A stretch of DNA of 64,000 bases from positions 124,001 through 188,000 of the forward strand of contig FMEL01000006.1 of assembly GCA_900066355.1 (NCBI GenBank), in the 5' to 3' direction. The stretch comes from an uncultured Ruminococcus sp. GTDB lineage: Bacteria > Bacillota > Clostridia > Lachnospirales > Lachnospiraceae. This document shows positions 34,458-43,208 of the stretch, piece after piece (within the stretch, counting starts at the first letter, position 1; each line of letters opens with the position of its first letter). Made by a program: the position numbers and the translations under genes. The notes under the pieces are model-generated. The model was not told the DNA's origin and searched no databases. It saw only the letters and a program-made list of their open reading frames with translations.

Positions 34458-35555
34458 ATGACAGAAAAATGTTTGGAATTAAAAGAGATAAAAAAGTCGT
34501 TTTCAAAAGAAGAGACCGTATTGAAGGAGATCAGTCTTTCGATTGATAAAGGAGAGTTTATCACGCTCCTTGGATCTTCCGGCTGCGGAAAGACGACAAC
34601 ACTGCGTATTATAGCAGGACTTGAAACACCGGATTCCGGGAGAGTATTCCTTGATGGCAGAGATGTGACCGGCCTGGCACCGGAGGCGCGTGATGTCAAT
34701 ACAGTATTTCAGAATTATGCACTCTTTCCGCATATGACAGTTGCAGACAATATCGGATATGGACTGAAACTGAAAAAAACACCGAAAGCGGAGATTAAGA
34801 AACGTGTATCGGAGATGTTGGATCTCGTGCAGCTTCCGGGATTTGAGAAAAGAAAGCCGTCCGAGCTATCCGGAGGACAGAGACAGCGTGTGGCAATCGC
34901 AAGAGCACTGGTCAATAATCCGAAGGTCCTTCTTCTTGATGAACCTCTTGGCGCTCTGGATCTCCAGCTTCGCCGTGCCATGCAGCTTGAACTGAAGAAA
35001 TTACAGAAAAAACTTGGTATTACTTTTATCTATATCACGCATGATCAGGAAGAGGCCATCAATATGTCTGACCGCATTGCTGTTATGAATCAGGGTACTT
35101 TTGAGCAGATCGGAACACCGGATGAGATTTATAATCATCCCAAAACGAGCTATGTAGCGACATTCGTTGGAAATGCCAATATCCTGAAAGGTACAGTGGA
35201 AGGAAGAGAAGGTGCAGATCTTAAGATTGCCATTGCCGGAGGCAGCGTTCTTGTTGTATCTGAAGGCAGAGAACTTAAGGCGGGTATGCCAGTTACTCTG
35301 GCTGTCCGAAGCGAAAATCTGATCTTTGATGAAAACTGCGAAGAGGGCCTTCCGGCAGAAGTTATTGAAAAAAGTTTTGCAGGTGGTCTTCTTCGTGTCG
35401 TACTGAAACTTGCAGACGGAACAGAAGTCGTTGCAAACAGACATGGCATTGATGCAGGTGTGGAGCCGGGACAGAAAGTAACCTGTTCCTTTGCAGCAGA
35501 AAATGCGGTTCTGGTTGATCTTCCGGACGAAGCAGAAAGAGGGGCAGAAGTATGA
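34458..35555 (+). CDS. potA: Spermidine/putrescine-type ABC transporter ATPase (first set)
   Basis: A 365-residue ABC ATPase. Walker A is 'LLGSSGCGKTTTLRIIAG' (near 36-53), signature 'LSGGQRQRVAIARAL', Walker B 'LLLDEPLGALD', H-loop in 'YITHDQEEA'. A C-terminal TOBE domain (about 285-360) marks the PotA/FbpC subgroup. It powers uptake through PotB and PotC. Its stop overlaps the potB start by four bases. A substrate of putrescine or spermidine is likely from family, but related systems carry other small cations. Confidence 0.93.
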   Translation: MTEKCLELKEIKKSFSKEETVLKEISLSIDKGEFITLLGSSGCGKTTTLRIIAGLETPDSGRVFLDGRDVTGLAPEARDVNTVFQNYALFPHMTVADNIGYGLKLKKTPKAEIKKRVSEMLDLVQLPGFEKRKPSELSGGQRQRVAIARALVNNPKVLLLDEPLGALDLQLRRAMQLELKKLQKKLGITFIYITHDQEEAINMSDRIAVMNQGTFEQIGTPDEIYNHPKTSYVATFVGNANILKGTVEGREGADLKIAIAGGSVLVVSEGRELKAGMPVTLAVRSENLIFDENCEEGLPAEVIEKSFAGGLLRVVLKLADGTEVVANRHGIDAGVEPGQKVTCSFAAENAVLVDLPDEAERGAEV

Positions 35556-36406
35556 AAAAACAGAAATCCGGCTCTGTCTGGATGATCCTGCCACTGTATA
35601 TTTTTACACTGATCTTTGTTGCGGGTCCTCTGCTTTATATGGTTGCCTTAAGTTTTGCACAGCCAAAGGCAGGACATGGTGTAGAATGGATTTTTACCCT
35701 TGATAATTATCGTAAAATCCTTGATCCGGTATATATGAAGACATTTACAGGATCCTTTCAGCTGGCGGTAACCAGTACACTCATCATTTGTCTGCTCGGT
35801 TATCCGTTTGGATATTTTATGGCAAAGCTGTCTGATAAATGGAAAAAACGTGCGATGATCTTTCTGATGCTGCCGTTCTGGGTAAATTCACTGATACGTC
35901 TTTATGGATGGATGATAATCCTGCAGACAAAAGGACTTTTAAATCACGTATTAAAAAGTCTGGGACTGATTGAAAAGCCTCTGAGGATCTTGTACAGTTA
36001 TCCCGCAATCGTAATCGGTATGACTTATGTACTTTTGCCGTTTATGATCCTTTCTGTATATTCGAGTGCAGAGAAACTGGACTGGTCACTTGTAGAAGCA
36101 GCAAGAGATCTCGGCGCAAGTCCGATGAAGGCTTTCTGGACGGTGTCTTTCAAACTGACACTTCCGGGGCTTTTATCCGGGGTGATCCTGACATTTATTC
36201 CGTCCATGGGACTGTTTTTTATTGCAGATATCCTCGGCGGCAACAAAATCGTCCTTGTCGGAAGTCTGATTCAGGAGCAGATGACAAAAGGAAATAACTG
36301 GCCGTTTGCAGCAGCACTGGCAGTTGTTCTGATGGTTCTGACAACGCTTATGATCATGTTGTATCGTAAAATAACAAATGCAAAAGAATTGGAGGGTGTG
36401 GGATGA
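35552..36406 (+). CDS. potB: Polyamine-type ABC transporter permease PotB
   Basis: A 284-residue membrane permease with about six segments and the EAA loop 'VEAARDLGASPMKAFWTVSF' (near 178-197) that contacts the ATPase. The N-terminal 'PLYIFTLIFVAGPLLYMVALSF' is usual for PotB. The start overlaps potA (ATGA) and the stop overlaps potC, so the four genes are translated as one unit. Confidence 0.93.
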   Translation: MKKQKSGSVWMILPLYIFTLIFVAGPLLYMVALSFAQPKAGHGVEWIFTLDNYRKILDPVYMKTFTGSFQLAVTSTLIICLLGYPFGYFMAKLSDKWKKRAMIFLMLPFWVNSLIRLYGWMIILQTKGLLNHVLKSLGLIEKPLRILYSYPAIVIGMTYVLLPFMILSVYSSAEKLDWSLVEAARDLGASPMKAFWTVSFKLTLPGLLSGVILTFIPSMGLFFIADILGGNKIVLVGSLIQEQMTKGNNWPFAAALAVVLMVLTTLMIMLYRKITNAKELEGVG

Positions 36407-37197
36407 AAAAGAAAAATTCAAAACTCTCCGGATTTTATCTGGGTCTGATTTTTGTACTGATGTATCTGCCGATCGCGGTCGTCATTGTATTTTCATTTAA
36501 TGAATCAAAACTCCCTGTAAGATTTACCGGATTTTCACTGAAATGGTATCAGGAACTGATTCATGATGATGCGATGCTGGAAGCACTGGGCAACAGTTTA
36601 TTCCTTGGTGTGATAAGCTGCTTTGTCTCCGCAGTGATCGGAACTCTGGGTGCGGTCGGCCTTTCCAGAATCCACTGGAAAACAAAAGGCATTTTGGAAT
36701 ATATTTCCATTCTTCCGCTCATGATTCCGGAAATCATTCTCGGTATGGTACTGATGGCATTTTTTTATATGATGAATCTGCCGTTTGGTATGCTGACACT
36801 GTTGATCGGCCATACAGTATTCTGTGTGCCGTATATTCTGATGGAGGTCAAGGCAAGACTTGCGGGTATGGATCCTTCGCTTGAAGAGGCGGCCAGAGAT
36901 CTTGGAGCCGGACCGTTTCGGGCTTTCTGGGACATCATTCTTCCGCTTATTATGCCGGCAGTTATGTCCGGATCACTTCTGGCATTTGCCATGTCCATGG
37001 ATGATGTCGTAATCAGCATTTTTATTAACGGACCACGTCTGGCAACTTTGCCGATTAAAGTGTATACGCAGATCAAGACAGGAGTTACACCGGAGGTAAA
37101 TGCCCTATGTACGATCATGCTTGTCTTTACGGTTCTGATTTTATTCGTTTATACAATGATAGGCAAGGTGACAAAGGGAAACAACAAAAACAGCTAA
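36403..37197 (+). CDS. potC: Polyamine-type ABC transporter permease PotC
   Basis: A 264-residue permease of normal PotC length. It has 'YLPIAVVIVFSFNESKLPVR' at the N-terminus, the EAA loop 'LEEAARDLGAGPFRAFWDII' (near 163-182), and the family 'AFAMSMDDVVISIFINGP' segment. It forms the transmembrane channel with PotB. Start codon overlaps potB by four bases; RBS GGAGGGTG precedes it. Confidence 0.93.
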   Translation: MKKKNSKLSGFYLGLIFVLMYLPIAVVIVFSFNESKLPVRFTGFSLKWYQELIHDDAMLEALGNSLFLGVISCFVSAVIGTLGAVGLSRIHWKTKGILEYISILPLMIPEIILGMVLMAFFYMMNLPFGMLTLLIGHTVFCVPYILMEVKARLAGMDPSLEEAARDLGAGPFRAFWDIILPLIMPAVMSGSLLAFAMSMDDVVISIFINGPRLATLPIKVYTQIKTGVTPEVNALCTIMLVFTVLILFVYTMIGKVTKGNNKNS

Positions 37198-37299
37198 TAA
37201 ACTCTTTTCAATAAGGGCAAAGTAAGTTATACTGAACATGTCTGGACTTTGTAAAAAGGTTATCTAGAGACAAGAAAGACTAGAAGAGGAGAGACGAAT

Positions 37300-38331
37300 A
37301 TGAAAAAATTGTTAGTATGTGCATTATGTGCAGCAATGGTAGTTCCTGCATTCAGTGTATCTGTAAGCGCAGATTCTAAGGAACTGGTACTTTACACATG
37401 GGAAAACATGTTTCCGCAGGAAGTACTGGATGGCTTCGAAGAAGAAACTGGAATAAAAGTGGTATATTCCAACTTTGATACAGATGAAAATATGCTGGAG
37501 AAGCTTTCCATGGCAAAAGGCGGAGATTATGACGTCGTTGTTGCAGATGACTATATTATCGAAACAGCAATCCAGGAAGGACTTGTAGAAAAACTTGATA
37601 CTTCCAAATTATCCGGATGGGACAACATCAATCCATTGTATCAGGGCCAGTTCTATGATCCGAATGATGAATATACCGCTCCGTACGGTGCAGGAATTCC
37701 GCTGATCGTTTATGATCCGGATATGGTAGACATTGACATCAAAGGTTATGGAGATCTCTGGGATGAATCTCTTGAGGACAGCATTGCACTGACAGCAAAC
37801 TATCGTGTTATCAATGGTATTACAAACTTGGCGCTTGGTCAGGATTTCAACGATCAGAACCTGGATGATATTGCAAAAACAGGAAAAAAACTTCTCGAGC
37901 TTGCTCCGAATGTTCGTCTGATCCAGGATGACAATACACAGGATTCTCTCCTTAACGGAGAAGCAAGTGTGGCATTCCTTTATACATCACAGGTAACTGC
38001 AGCCCTTCAGGAAAACCCGGATCTTAAGGTTGTATATCCGGAAGAGGGTCTTGGATTTGGTGTAATGGGTATGTTCATTCCGAGTGAAGCACCGGATAAG
38101 GATGAAGCATATCAGTTTATGGATTACATCCTTCAGCCGGAAAATGCAGCAAAATGCTTTGATTACATTGGATACTACTGTACAAATAAAGCAGCAGATT
38201 CACTTCTGGAAAACCAGAATCTCGTTGTACCGGATTCTGTAACAGAAGGTTCCGCAGTAGAAAATATCAGCGCAGAAGCAGAAGAAGCTTACAATAAGAA
38301 CTGGACAGAATTTAAGGCAGCCTGCGACTGA
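37300..38331 (+). CDS. potD: Extracellular polyamine-binding protein PotD
   Basis: A 343-residue periplasmic-type binding protein. The signal peptide covers residues 1-24 ('AAMVVPAFSVSVSA'), followed by 'LVLYTWENMFPQEVLDGFEE', the PotD-typical start of the mature domain, and 'YDVVVADDYII'. There is no proper lipobox: the two early cysteines (VCALC) lack the LxxC pattern with Ala/Gly/Ser at -1. A Gram-positive binding protein without lipid anchor would be released, so its retention is unclear. It follows potC by about 100 bases with no terminator. ptsI starts 22 bases after it. Confidence 0.9.
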   Translation: MKKLLVCALCAAMVVPAFSVSVSADSKELVLYTWENMFPQEVLDGFEEETGIKVVYSNFDTDENMLEKLSMAKGGDYDVVVADDYIIETAIQEGLVEKLDTSKLSGWDNINPLYQGQFYDPNDEYTAPYGAGIPLIVYDPDMVDIDIKGYGDLWDESLEDSIALTANYRVINGITNLALGQDFNDQNLDDIAKTGKKLLELAPNVRLIQDDNTQDSLLNGEASVAFLYTSQVTAALQENPDLKVVYPEEGLGFGVMGMFIPSEAPDKDEAYQFMDYILQPENAAKCFDYIGYYCTNKAADSLLENQNLVVPDSVTEGSAVENISAEAEEAYNKNWTEFKAACD

Positions 38332-38352
38332 TAAGAACAAGGGGGAAGCAGG

Positions 38353-40008
38353 ATGGAAATCTATAAAGGTATTGCTACCTTTTCAGGAATAGCCATCGGC
38401 AAAGTACTGTATTACAGCAGAGGGGAGTACCAGATACGTCAGTGTCTGGTCAGCAACATTAAAAAAGAAATCAGCGATTTTCAGGAAGCAAGGCTTCAGG
38501 CAGTTCATAAATTACACGAACTGTATGAAGCCAGCCGGCTCCTCAATGAGCAGGAGGCACGTGCTTTCTTAAGACAGATCAAACTTCTGGAATCAGAAAG
38601 TTATCAGAATGCAATCGAAAGCAGCATTGCCCATGAAAAGGTGAATGCTGCTTATGCAGTTATGATCAACAGAGATGAGCTTGTTGAGACCTTCCGTAAT
38701 CTGGAAGAACCGGTCATTCGCAGACGAATCAACGATATGCAGGAGATTTCCAATCGCCTGATTCAGATCCTTGGTGGCGCGGCAATCCGCATCAACCTCG
38801 GGGATGAGCCGGTGATCCTTGTGGCGGAGGCGCTGTCTCCGACGGAAATCATGGAGATGGATAAAGATAAACTTCTTGCAGTGGTCATGCACCATGGTTC
38901 TACCGTTTCGCATGCATCGATCATGGCGAAGACAATGGAAATCCCGACGCTGGTTGACATTGCCGCTGATGATGAATGGGATGGAATGACTGCAATCGTA
39001 GACGGATATACCGGCACATTTTATCTGAATCCGGATGCGGAGATCCGACGGGAATATGAAATTCGCCTCGAGGCAGACCACAGGGAGCGTGAAGCTCTTC
39101 TCGAGTTAAAAGCCCAGAAGGATGAGACAAAAGATGGAAGAAAGATTGGACTTTATGCAAATATCGGGAACATGAGTGACCTGAGCAGCGTGCTTTATTA
39201 CGGTGCGAAGGGTATCGGACTTCTTCGAAGTGAATTCCAGTACCTCGGTCGTGAGAATTATCCGAGAGAAAACGAGTTGTTCCGTGCGTATAAGAAAGTG
39301 GCTGAGACGATGGGAGAACGACTGGCTGTGATTCGTACTGCAGATCTTGGCGCAGATAAGCAGGCACCTTATCTGGACATTCCGCAGGAGACCAATCCGA
39401 TCATGGGTAACCGCGGAATCCGTCTTTGTCTGGATCGAAGAAGAATGTTTAAGGCACAGCTTCGCGCAATCTATCGTGCCAGTGCTTACGGCAATCTCGC
39501 GATGATGTTTCCAATGATCGATTCCGAAGAAGAAATGGATGAGATTGAGAAGATTATCGGGGAAGTGAAGGAAGGCCTGCGCGAGAAAGATATTCCATTT
39601 AAGGATATCATGACAGGAATCATGATCGAGACACCGGCAGCAGTTATGATCAGCCGTGAACTTGCAATCAGAGTAGATTTTCTGAGCATCGGAACGAATG
39701 ATCTTACACAGTATACGCTGGCGATGGACCGTCAGAATCCGCTCTTGAAGGACAAGTACAATGACCATCATCCGGCCGTCCTTCGTATGGTGCGAATGGT
39801 GGTGGAATCAGCGCATAAAGAAGGAAAGCGCGTTGGAATTTGTGGGGAGCTTGCTGCGGATACAGCTCTTACCGGTAAATTCCTTGAAATGGGAGTTGAT
39901 TTTCTTTCAGTTGTACCGGCGTGCGTACTTCCTGTCCGTAAAGCAATTCGGGAAACAGATCTTAGTGGAGTATCTGCACCGAAAGTAAATGAGGATAATA
40001 ATGAATAA
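38353..40008 (+). CDS. ptsI: PTS enzyme I-like PEP phosphotransferase
   Basis: A 551-residue enzyme I homologue, slightly shorter than the usual 570-575. Phospho-acceptor His187 is in 'HGSTVSHASIMAKT', the PEP barrel has 'GIGLLRSEFQYL', 'MMFPMIDSEEEM', 'SIGTNDLTQYTLAMDR', and the proton-donor Cys is in 'GICGELAAD'. It moves phosphate from PEP to HPr. No ptsH or sugar permease is near; instead it is in the polyamine operon, so it may be a second, regulatory enzyme I rather than the general sugar PTS one. Confidence 0.88.
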   Translation: MEIYKGIATFSGIAIGKVLYYSRGEYQIRQCLVSNIKKEISDFQEARLQAVHKLHELYEASRLLNEQEARAFLRQIKLLESESYQNAIESSIAHEKVNAAYAVMINRDELVETFRNLEEPVIRRRINDMQEISNRLIQILGGAAIRINLGDEPVILVAEALSPTEIMEMDKDKLLAVVMHHGSTVSHASIMAKTMEIPTLVDIAADDEWDGMTAIVDGYTGTFYLNPDAEIRREYEIRLEADHREREALLELKAQKDETKDGRKIGLYANIGNMSDLSSVLYYGAKGIGLLRSEFQYLGRENYPRENELFRAYKKVAETMGERLAVIRTADLGADKQAPYLDIPQETNPIMGNRGIRLCLDRRRMFKAQLRAIYRASAYGNLAMMFPMIDSEEEMDEIEKIIGEVKEGLREKDIPFKDIMTGIMIETPAAVMISRELAIRVDFLSIGTNDLTQYTLAMDRQNPLLKDKYNDHHPAVLRMVRMVVESAHKEGKRVGICGELAADTALTGKFLEMGVDFLSVVPACVLPVRKAIRETDLSGVSAPKVNEDNNE

Positions 40009-41140
40009 AAAAAGTAAAGTAATTCTTCTTCCCTGTAGTTCATACAGGGAAGAAATTGTTTATGAGAATCTTGAAATCGGCCTGGAGCTTCTGGGTGGAA
40101 TCGAGAAGATTGTAAAGAAAGAAGAGTCTATTCTGCTGAAACCCAATCTGCTCAAAAAAGCAGAAGTTGACAAAGCAGTCATCACGCATCCGTCTGTAGT
40201 CGGTATGTTTGCCAGATTGATGAGAGAAAAGGGATATCAGGATCTTTCACTTGCTGATTCCTGTGGTAATGGTACGACAACCAGAGTGATTCATGGTACC
40301 GGAATCGACAGGTATCTGGAAAAGTATGGGATTCCGGCAATTGATTATTCGAAGGGAATACGTGTAGAATATCCGGAGGGGATTCAGGCAAAAGAATTTA
40401 TTCTGCCGAAAGAACTTCTGGAAAAAGACTGTGTGATTTCTCTTTGCAAGATGAAGACGCATGCGTTGGAGAGAATTACCGGTGCAGTAAAAAACAGTTA
40501 TGGCTTTATCTATGGATTCCATAAGGCGAAGGGACATACCCTTTATCCGAGTGCAGACAGTTTTGCGCGAATGCTGGTTGATCTGAATCAATATGTAAAA
40601 CCGCGGCTCTATATTATGGACGGAATTGTTGCGATGGAAGGGAACGGACCAGGTTCCGGAGATCCGGCACCAATGAATGTGATGTTGATGTCGCAGGACC
40701 CTGTGGCACTGGACAGTGTGTTTTGTAACCTGATACATCTTAAGCCGGAAATGGTACCGACCAATTATCATGGCGAAAAGATGGGACTTGGTACCTGGAA
40801 AAAAGAAGAGATAGAGATCATGACTCCTGCCGGAATGATCAGTATGGAAGATGCTGTTGCCCAGTATGGAAATCCGTACTTTGATGTAGATCGGCGTGTG
40901 GCGCGTTCGGGTATGTGGGAGCGGCTTGCAAAAGCGCTGAATATTTTCCAGAAGAAACCGTACATTGAGCCGGAGCGATGCATTCGTTGCGGAATTTGCG
41001 TAAAGAGCTGTCCTGTACCGGACAAAGCAGTAGATTTCCGAAAAGGCAGGGAAAATCCTCCGGTTTATGATTACAAAAAATGCATCCGGTGCTTCTGTTG
41101 CCAGGAAATGTGCCCAGAGAAAGCAATAAAAGTAAAATAA
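40001..41140 (+). CDS. DUF362 protein with two C-terminal [4Fe-4S] clusters
   Basis: I start at ATG 40001, five bases after GAGG; it overlaps the end of ptsI by eight bases. The 379-residue protein has a DUF362 domain ('LKPNLLKKAEVDKAVITHPS' near 43-62, 'KMKTHALERITGAVKNSYG'). It ends in a ferredoxin-like pair of motifs CIRCGICVKSCP and CIRCFCCQEMCP (near 327 and 363), each with CxxCxxCxxxCP. It should bind two [4Fe-4S] clusters in the cytosol and carry electrons for an unknown reaction. Last gene of the M20-pot-ptsI unit. Confidence 0.88.
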   Translation: MNKKSKVILLPCSSYREEIVYENLEIGLELLGGIEKIVKKEESILLKPNLLKKAEVDKAVITHPSVVGMFARLMREKGYQDLSLADSCGNGTTTRVIHGTGIDRYLEKYGIPAIDYSKGIRVEYPEGIQAKEFILPKELLEKDCVISLCKMKTHALERITGAVKNSYGFIYGFHKAKGHTLYPSADSFARMLVDLNQYVKPRLYIMDGIVAMEGNGPGSGDPAPMNVMLMSQDPVALDSVFCNLIHLKPEMVPTNYHGEKMGLGTWKKEEIEIMTPAGMISMEDAVAQYGNPYFDVDRRVARSGMWERLAKALNIFQKKPYIEPERCIRCGICVKSCPVPDKAVDFRKGRENPPVYDYKKCIRCFCCQEMCPEKAIKVK

Positions 41141-41150
41141 TATACAATAA

Positions 41151-41201
41151 AAAGGGCGTTGTTTCAAGGGTAATCGTACACCCATGAAGCAACGTCCTTT
41201 A
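41151..41201. terminator. Bidirectional terminator between the DUF362 and methyltransferase genes
   Basis: AAAGGGCGTTGTTTCA (41151-41166) pairs, with G-T pairs, to TGAAGCAACGTCCTTT (41185-41200), with A- and T-rich flanks; both convergent genes can use it. Confidence 0.8.
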
Positions 41202-41211
41202 AATGTGCAGC

Positions 41212-42081
41212 TTATCTTATTACATCGTGCAGTGCCTTGATGAATGCAGGAGTAGTACCGCAGCATCCACCGACTACGGAGGCGCCGCTTTCAATCAGGA
41301 CTTTCATATGTCTTGCGAAGTCTTCTGCATGCATGCTGTAGACTGCATTGCCACTGTCGTCAATTACCGGCATACCTGCGTTTGGCTTGGCAATCACAGG
41401 AATTGATACATTATCTCGAATGTTTCGAACAACAGATACAAGCTGATCCGGTCCGACAGAGCAGTTGATACCGACTGCATCTGCACCGGCAGCTTCCAGA
41501 GAAACAGCAGCTTCGATTGCATTTCCGCCACTGAAGATACTTCCGTCCGCTTCCACAGTCATGGTGCACATGATCGGAAGATCGCAGACAGAAGCAGCAG
41601 CGTCCACGGCTGCAAGAGTTTCTTCGATGTTAATCATGGTTTCTGCTGCAATCAGGTCGATGCCTGCATCAGCCAGAATACGAATCTGCTCCTGATACAT
41701 ATCAAAAGCTTCTGCATAAGTATAATCACCATCAGCAGTGATGAAAGAACCGGAAGTTGTGATATCACCGGCTACATAGACACCGTTTCCGGTAAGCTCC
41801 TTAGAATAACCTACAAGTGTATGGTTGATTTCTTCAATACGGTCAGCGAGACCATGTTTTTCCAGGTTAAGACGATTTCCGCCAAATGTCGGAGCATAAA
41901 TCACCTGACTGCCGGCCTTTATATAAGCACGCTGCAAATCCTGAATGATGTCTTTATGATCAATGACCCATGTCTCTGTGCAGATACCTCGCGGCATACC
42001 GCTCGCCATCAGATTGGATCCGGTTGCTCCGTCCAGAATAAGCGTCTGTTCAGTCAGCTTTCGAAATTCTTCTTTTGTCAT
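41212..42081 (-). CDS. Homocysteine S-methyltransferase (MetH N-terminal-like)
   Basis: Started at 42081, eight bases after AAGGAGG on the minus strand, the protein has 289 residues. It shows 'LILDGATGSNLMASGMP' (near 13-29) and the three zinc cysteines in 'INCSVGP' and 'GGCCGTTPAFI', as in the homocysteine-binding domain of MetH and in MmuM/BHMT. It methylates homocysteine to methionine. It could use S-methylmethionine, or act with separately encoded folate and cobalamin domains, as is common in Clostridia. A structured leader and extended -10 promoter are upstream. Confidence 0.88.
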   Translation of the reverse strand: MTKEEFRKLTEQTLILDGATGSNLMASGMPRGICTETWVIDHKDIIQDLQRAYIKAGSQVIYAPTFGGNRLNLEKHGLADRIEEINHTLVGYSKELTGNGVYVAGDITTSGSFITADGDYTYAEAFDMYQEQIRILADAGIDLIAAETMINIEETLAAVDAAASVCDLPIMCTMTVEADGSIFSGGNAIEAAVSLEAAGADAVGINCSVGPDQLVSVVRNIRDNVSIPVIAKPNAGMPVIDDSGNAVYSMHAEDFARHMKVLIESGASVVGGCCGTTPAFIKALHDVIR

Positions 42082-42125
42082 TAGATAGTTGCCTCCTTGA
42101 TGAAAAATAAAATATATAAGCAACT

Positions 42126-42170
42126 TGCCTGTAAGCTCCGCATTCCTGTCGGAAAGTGCTTATTTCAGTT
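42126..42170 (-). promoter_or_regulatory. Structured leader of the methyltransferase gene
   Basis: On the minus strand ATAAGCA-CTT and AAG-T-TGCTTAT form a 10-bp closing stem with one bulge around about 27 nt rich in CAGG/CCG/CGG. It lies between the promoter and the start codon of a methionine-cycle gene, so a ligand-sensing RNA is conceivable, but I do not recognise any known SAM or SAH class. Confidence 0.4.
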
Positions 42171-42174
42171 TTTT

Positions 42175-42183
42175 ATTATAACA
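42175..42183 (-). promoter_or_regulatory. Extended -10 promoter of the methyltransferase gene
   Basis: Minus strand TGTTATAAT (42183-42175) is a full extended -10 (TGnTATAAT). The -35 region is weak (TTCCAT at suitable distance). Confidence 0.5.
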
Positions 42184-42349
42184 TGCCGGTGAACGCAATG
42201 GAAGACAGGATTCGTCAAAACTCGAAATTGCATTTTTGATGAGCCTGTGCTATTTTTATATATATTCTTTACCGGCGGTTCTGTCGGATGATTTCCCAAA
42301 TACAATATTAATATAAGTAATTAAGGTTAGAGTGCAGGAGGTAGATAAG

Positions 42350-43090
42350 TTGAATTTGTTTGAGTATACGTACTGCGGCAACTATAACCGGCAGATACAG
42401 AATCTCTCACGGATTGTTCCTGAGAAGTGGAGTTTTGACGGTTCAGATGACAACGGTATACTGAAAGGATATCTGGAGCACACCTTCCAGAGAGTTTATG
42501 AAGAAGGAAAAATACTGGAAACGAGAGAATATGCGATTTTTAACACCGGTTTGTTTAACAGATATTATCAGCCGGTGTATGCGTATTTTATTCCCAATCT
42601 GGTTCCGGACAGGCAGAGATGGTATCTGGAGGGATTTTATACAGAGTATTATTTACTGAAATCAGGAATTGTCAGTCTTCCGAAGCGGGCGGAATATGTC
42701 AAAGATCCCGCGGAACTTGTCTTTGATACAACATTGGATATTCTTCCACAGTACGAGCATATCTTTGAAGAGGCAGAAAACAATATGCGGCTTCCGGAAT
42801 GTATCCGCAACAGTGGGATGAAGGTACAGATTTTTGATGGGGCACTTCGCCAGACGAAACATATGCTGGAAGCAGATTATCGTACGGCTGTTCCGCAATA
42901 TTATAATCACAGCATTCAGTTTCTGGTACCGGTGTGTCTGCAGAATCCTGCAAACGCCGATCTTGCACTTGCCTGTGTAAAGACAGAAGACGGTAGAAAA
43001 TATCTTGGAAGGACATGCCTGACATTAAAAATGGCATATCATAATGCAAGACTTCTGGCAAAAATACACAGTAGCTGGCTTCATCCATGA
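42350..43090 (+). CDS. DUF3825-like protein
   Basis: The TTG at 42350 is nine bases after GGAGG (about 42337-42341) and gives 246 residues; the upstream ATG overlaps that site. The sequence is soluble, with 'YFIPNLVPDRQRWYLEGFYT' near residues 78-97 and a C-terminal 'YNHSIQFLVPVCLQNPANAD' and 'YLGRTCLTLKMAYHNARLLA'. This pattern fits, from memory, the DUF3825 domain, often found in stress or conflict-linked bacterial proteins and of unknown activity. It stands between unrelated units and has a possible AT-rich promoter upstream. No catalytic residues can be proposed. Confidence 0.65.
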   Translation: MNLFEYTYCGNYNRQIQNLSRIVPEKWSFDGSDDNGILKGYLEHTFQRVYEEGKILETREYAIFNTGLFNRYYQPVYAYFIPNLVPDRQRWYLEGFYTEYYLLKSGIVSLPKRAEYVKDPAELVFDTTLDILPQYEHIFEEAENNMRLPECIRNSGMKVQIFDGALRQTKHMLEADYRTAVPQYYNHSIQFLVPVCLQNPANADLALACVKTEDGRKYLGRTCLTLKMAYHNARLLAKIHSSWLHP

Positions 43091-43208
43091 TAAATTTATG
43101 TTAAATATCATAAAACATATTGAAATCAGGAGATTTTTGTGATACAAAAGTAAAGCTACCATTCATATGCTTTTTACAAAAGAGGGGATTTTTAGGGAGG
43201 AACAGCCA

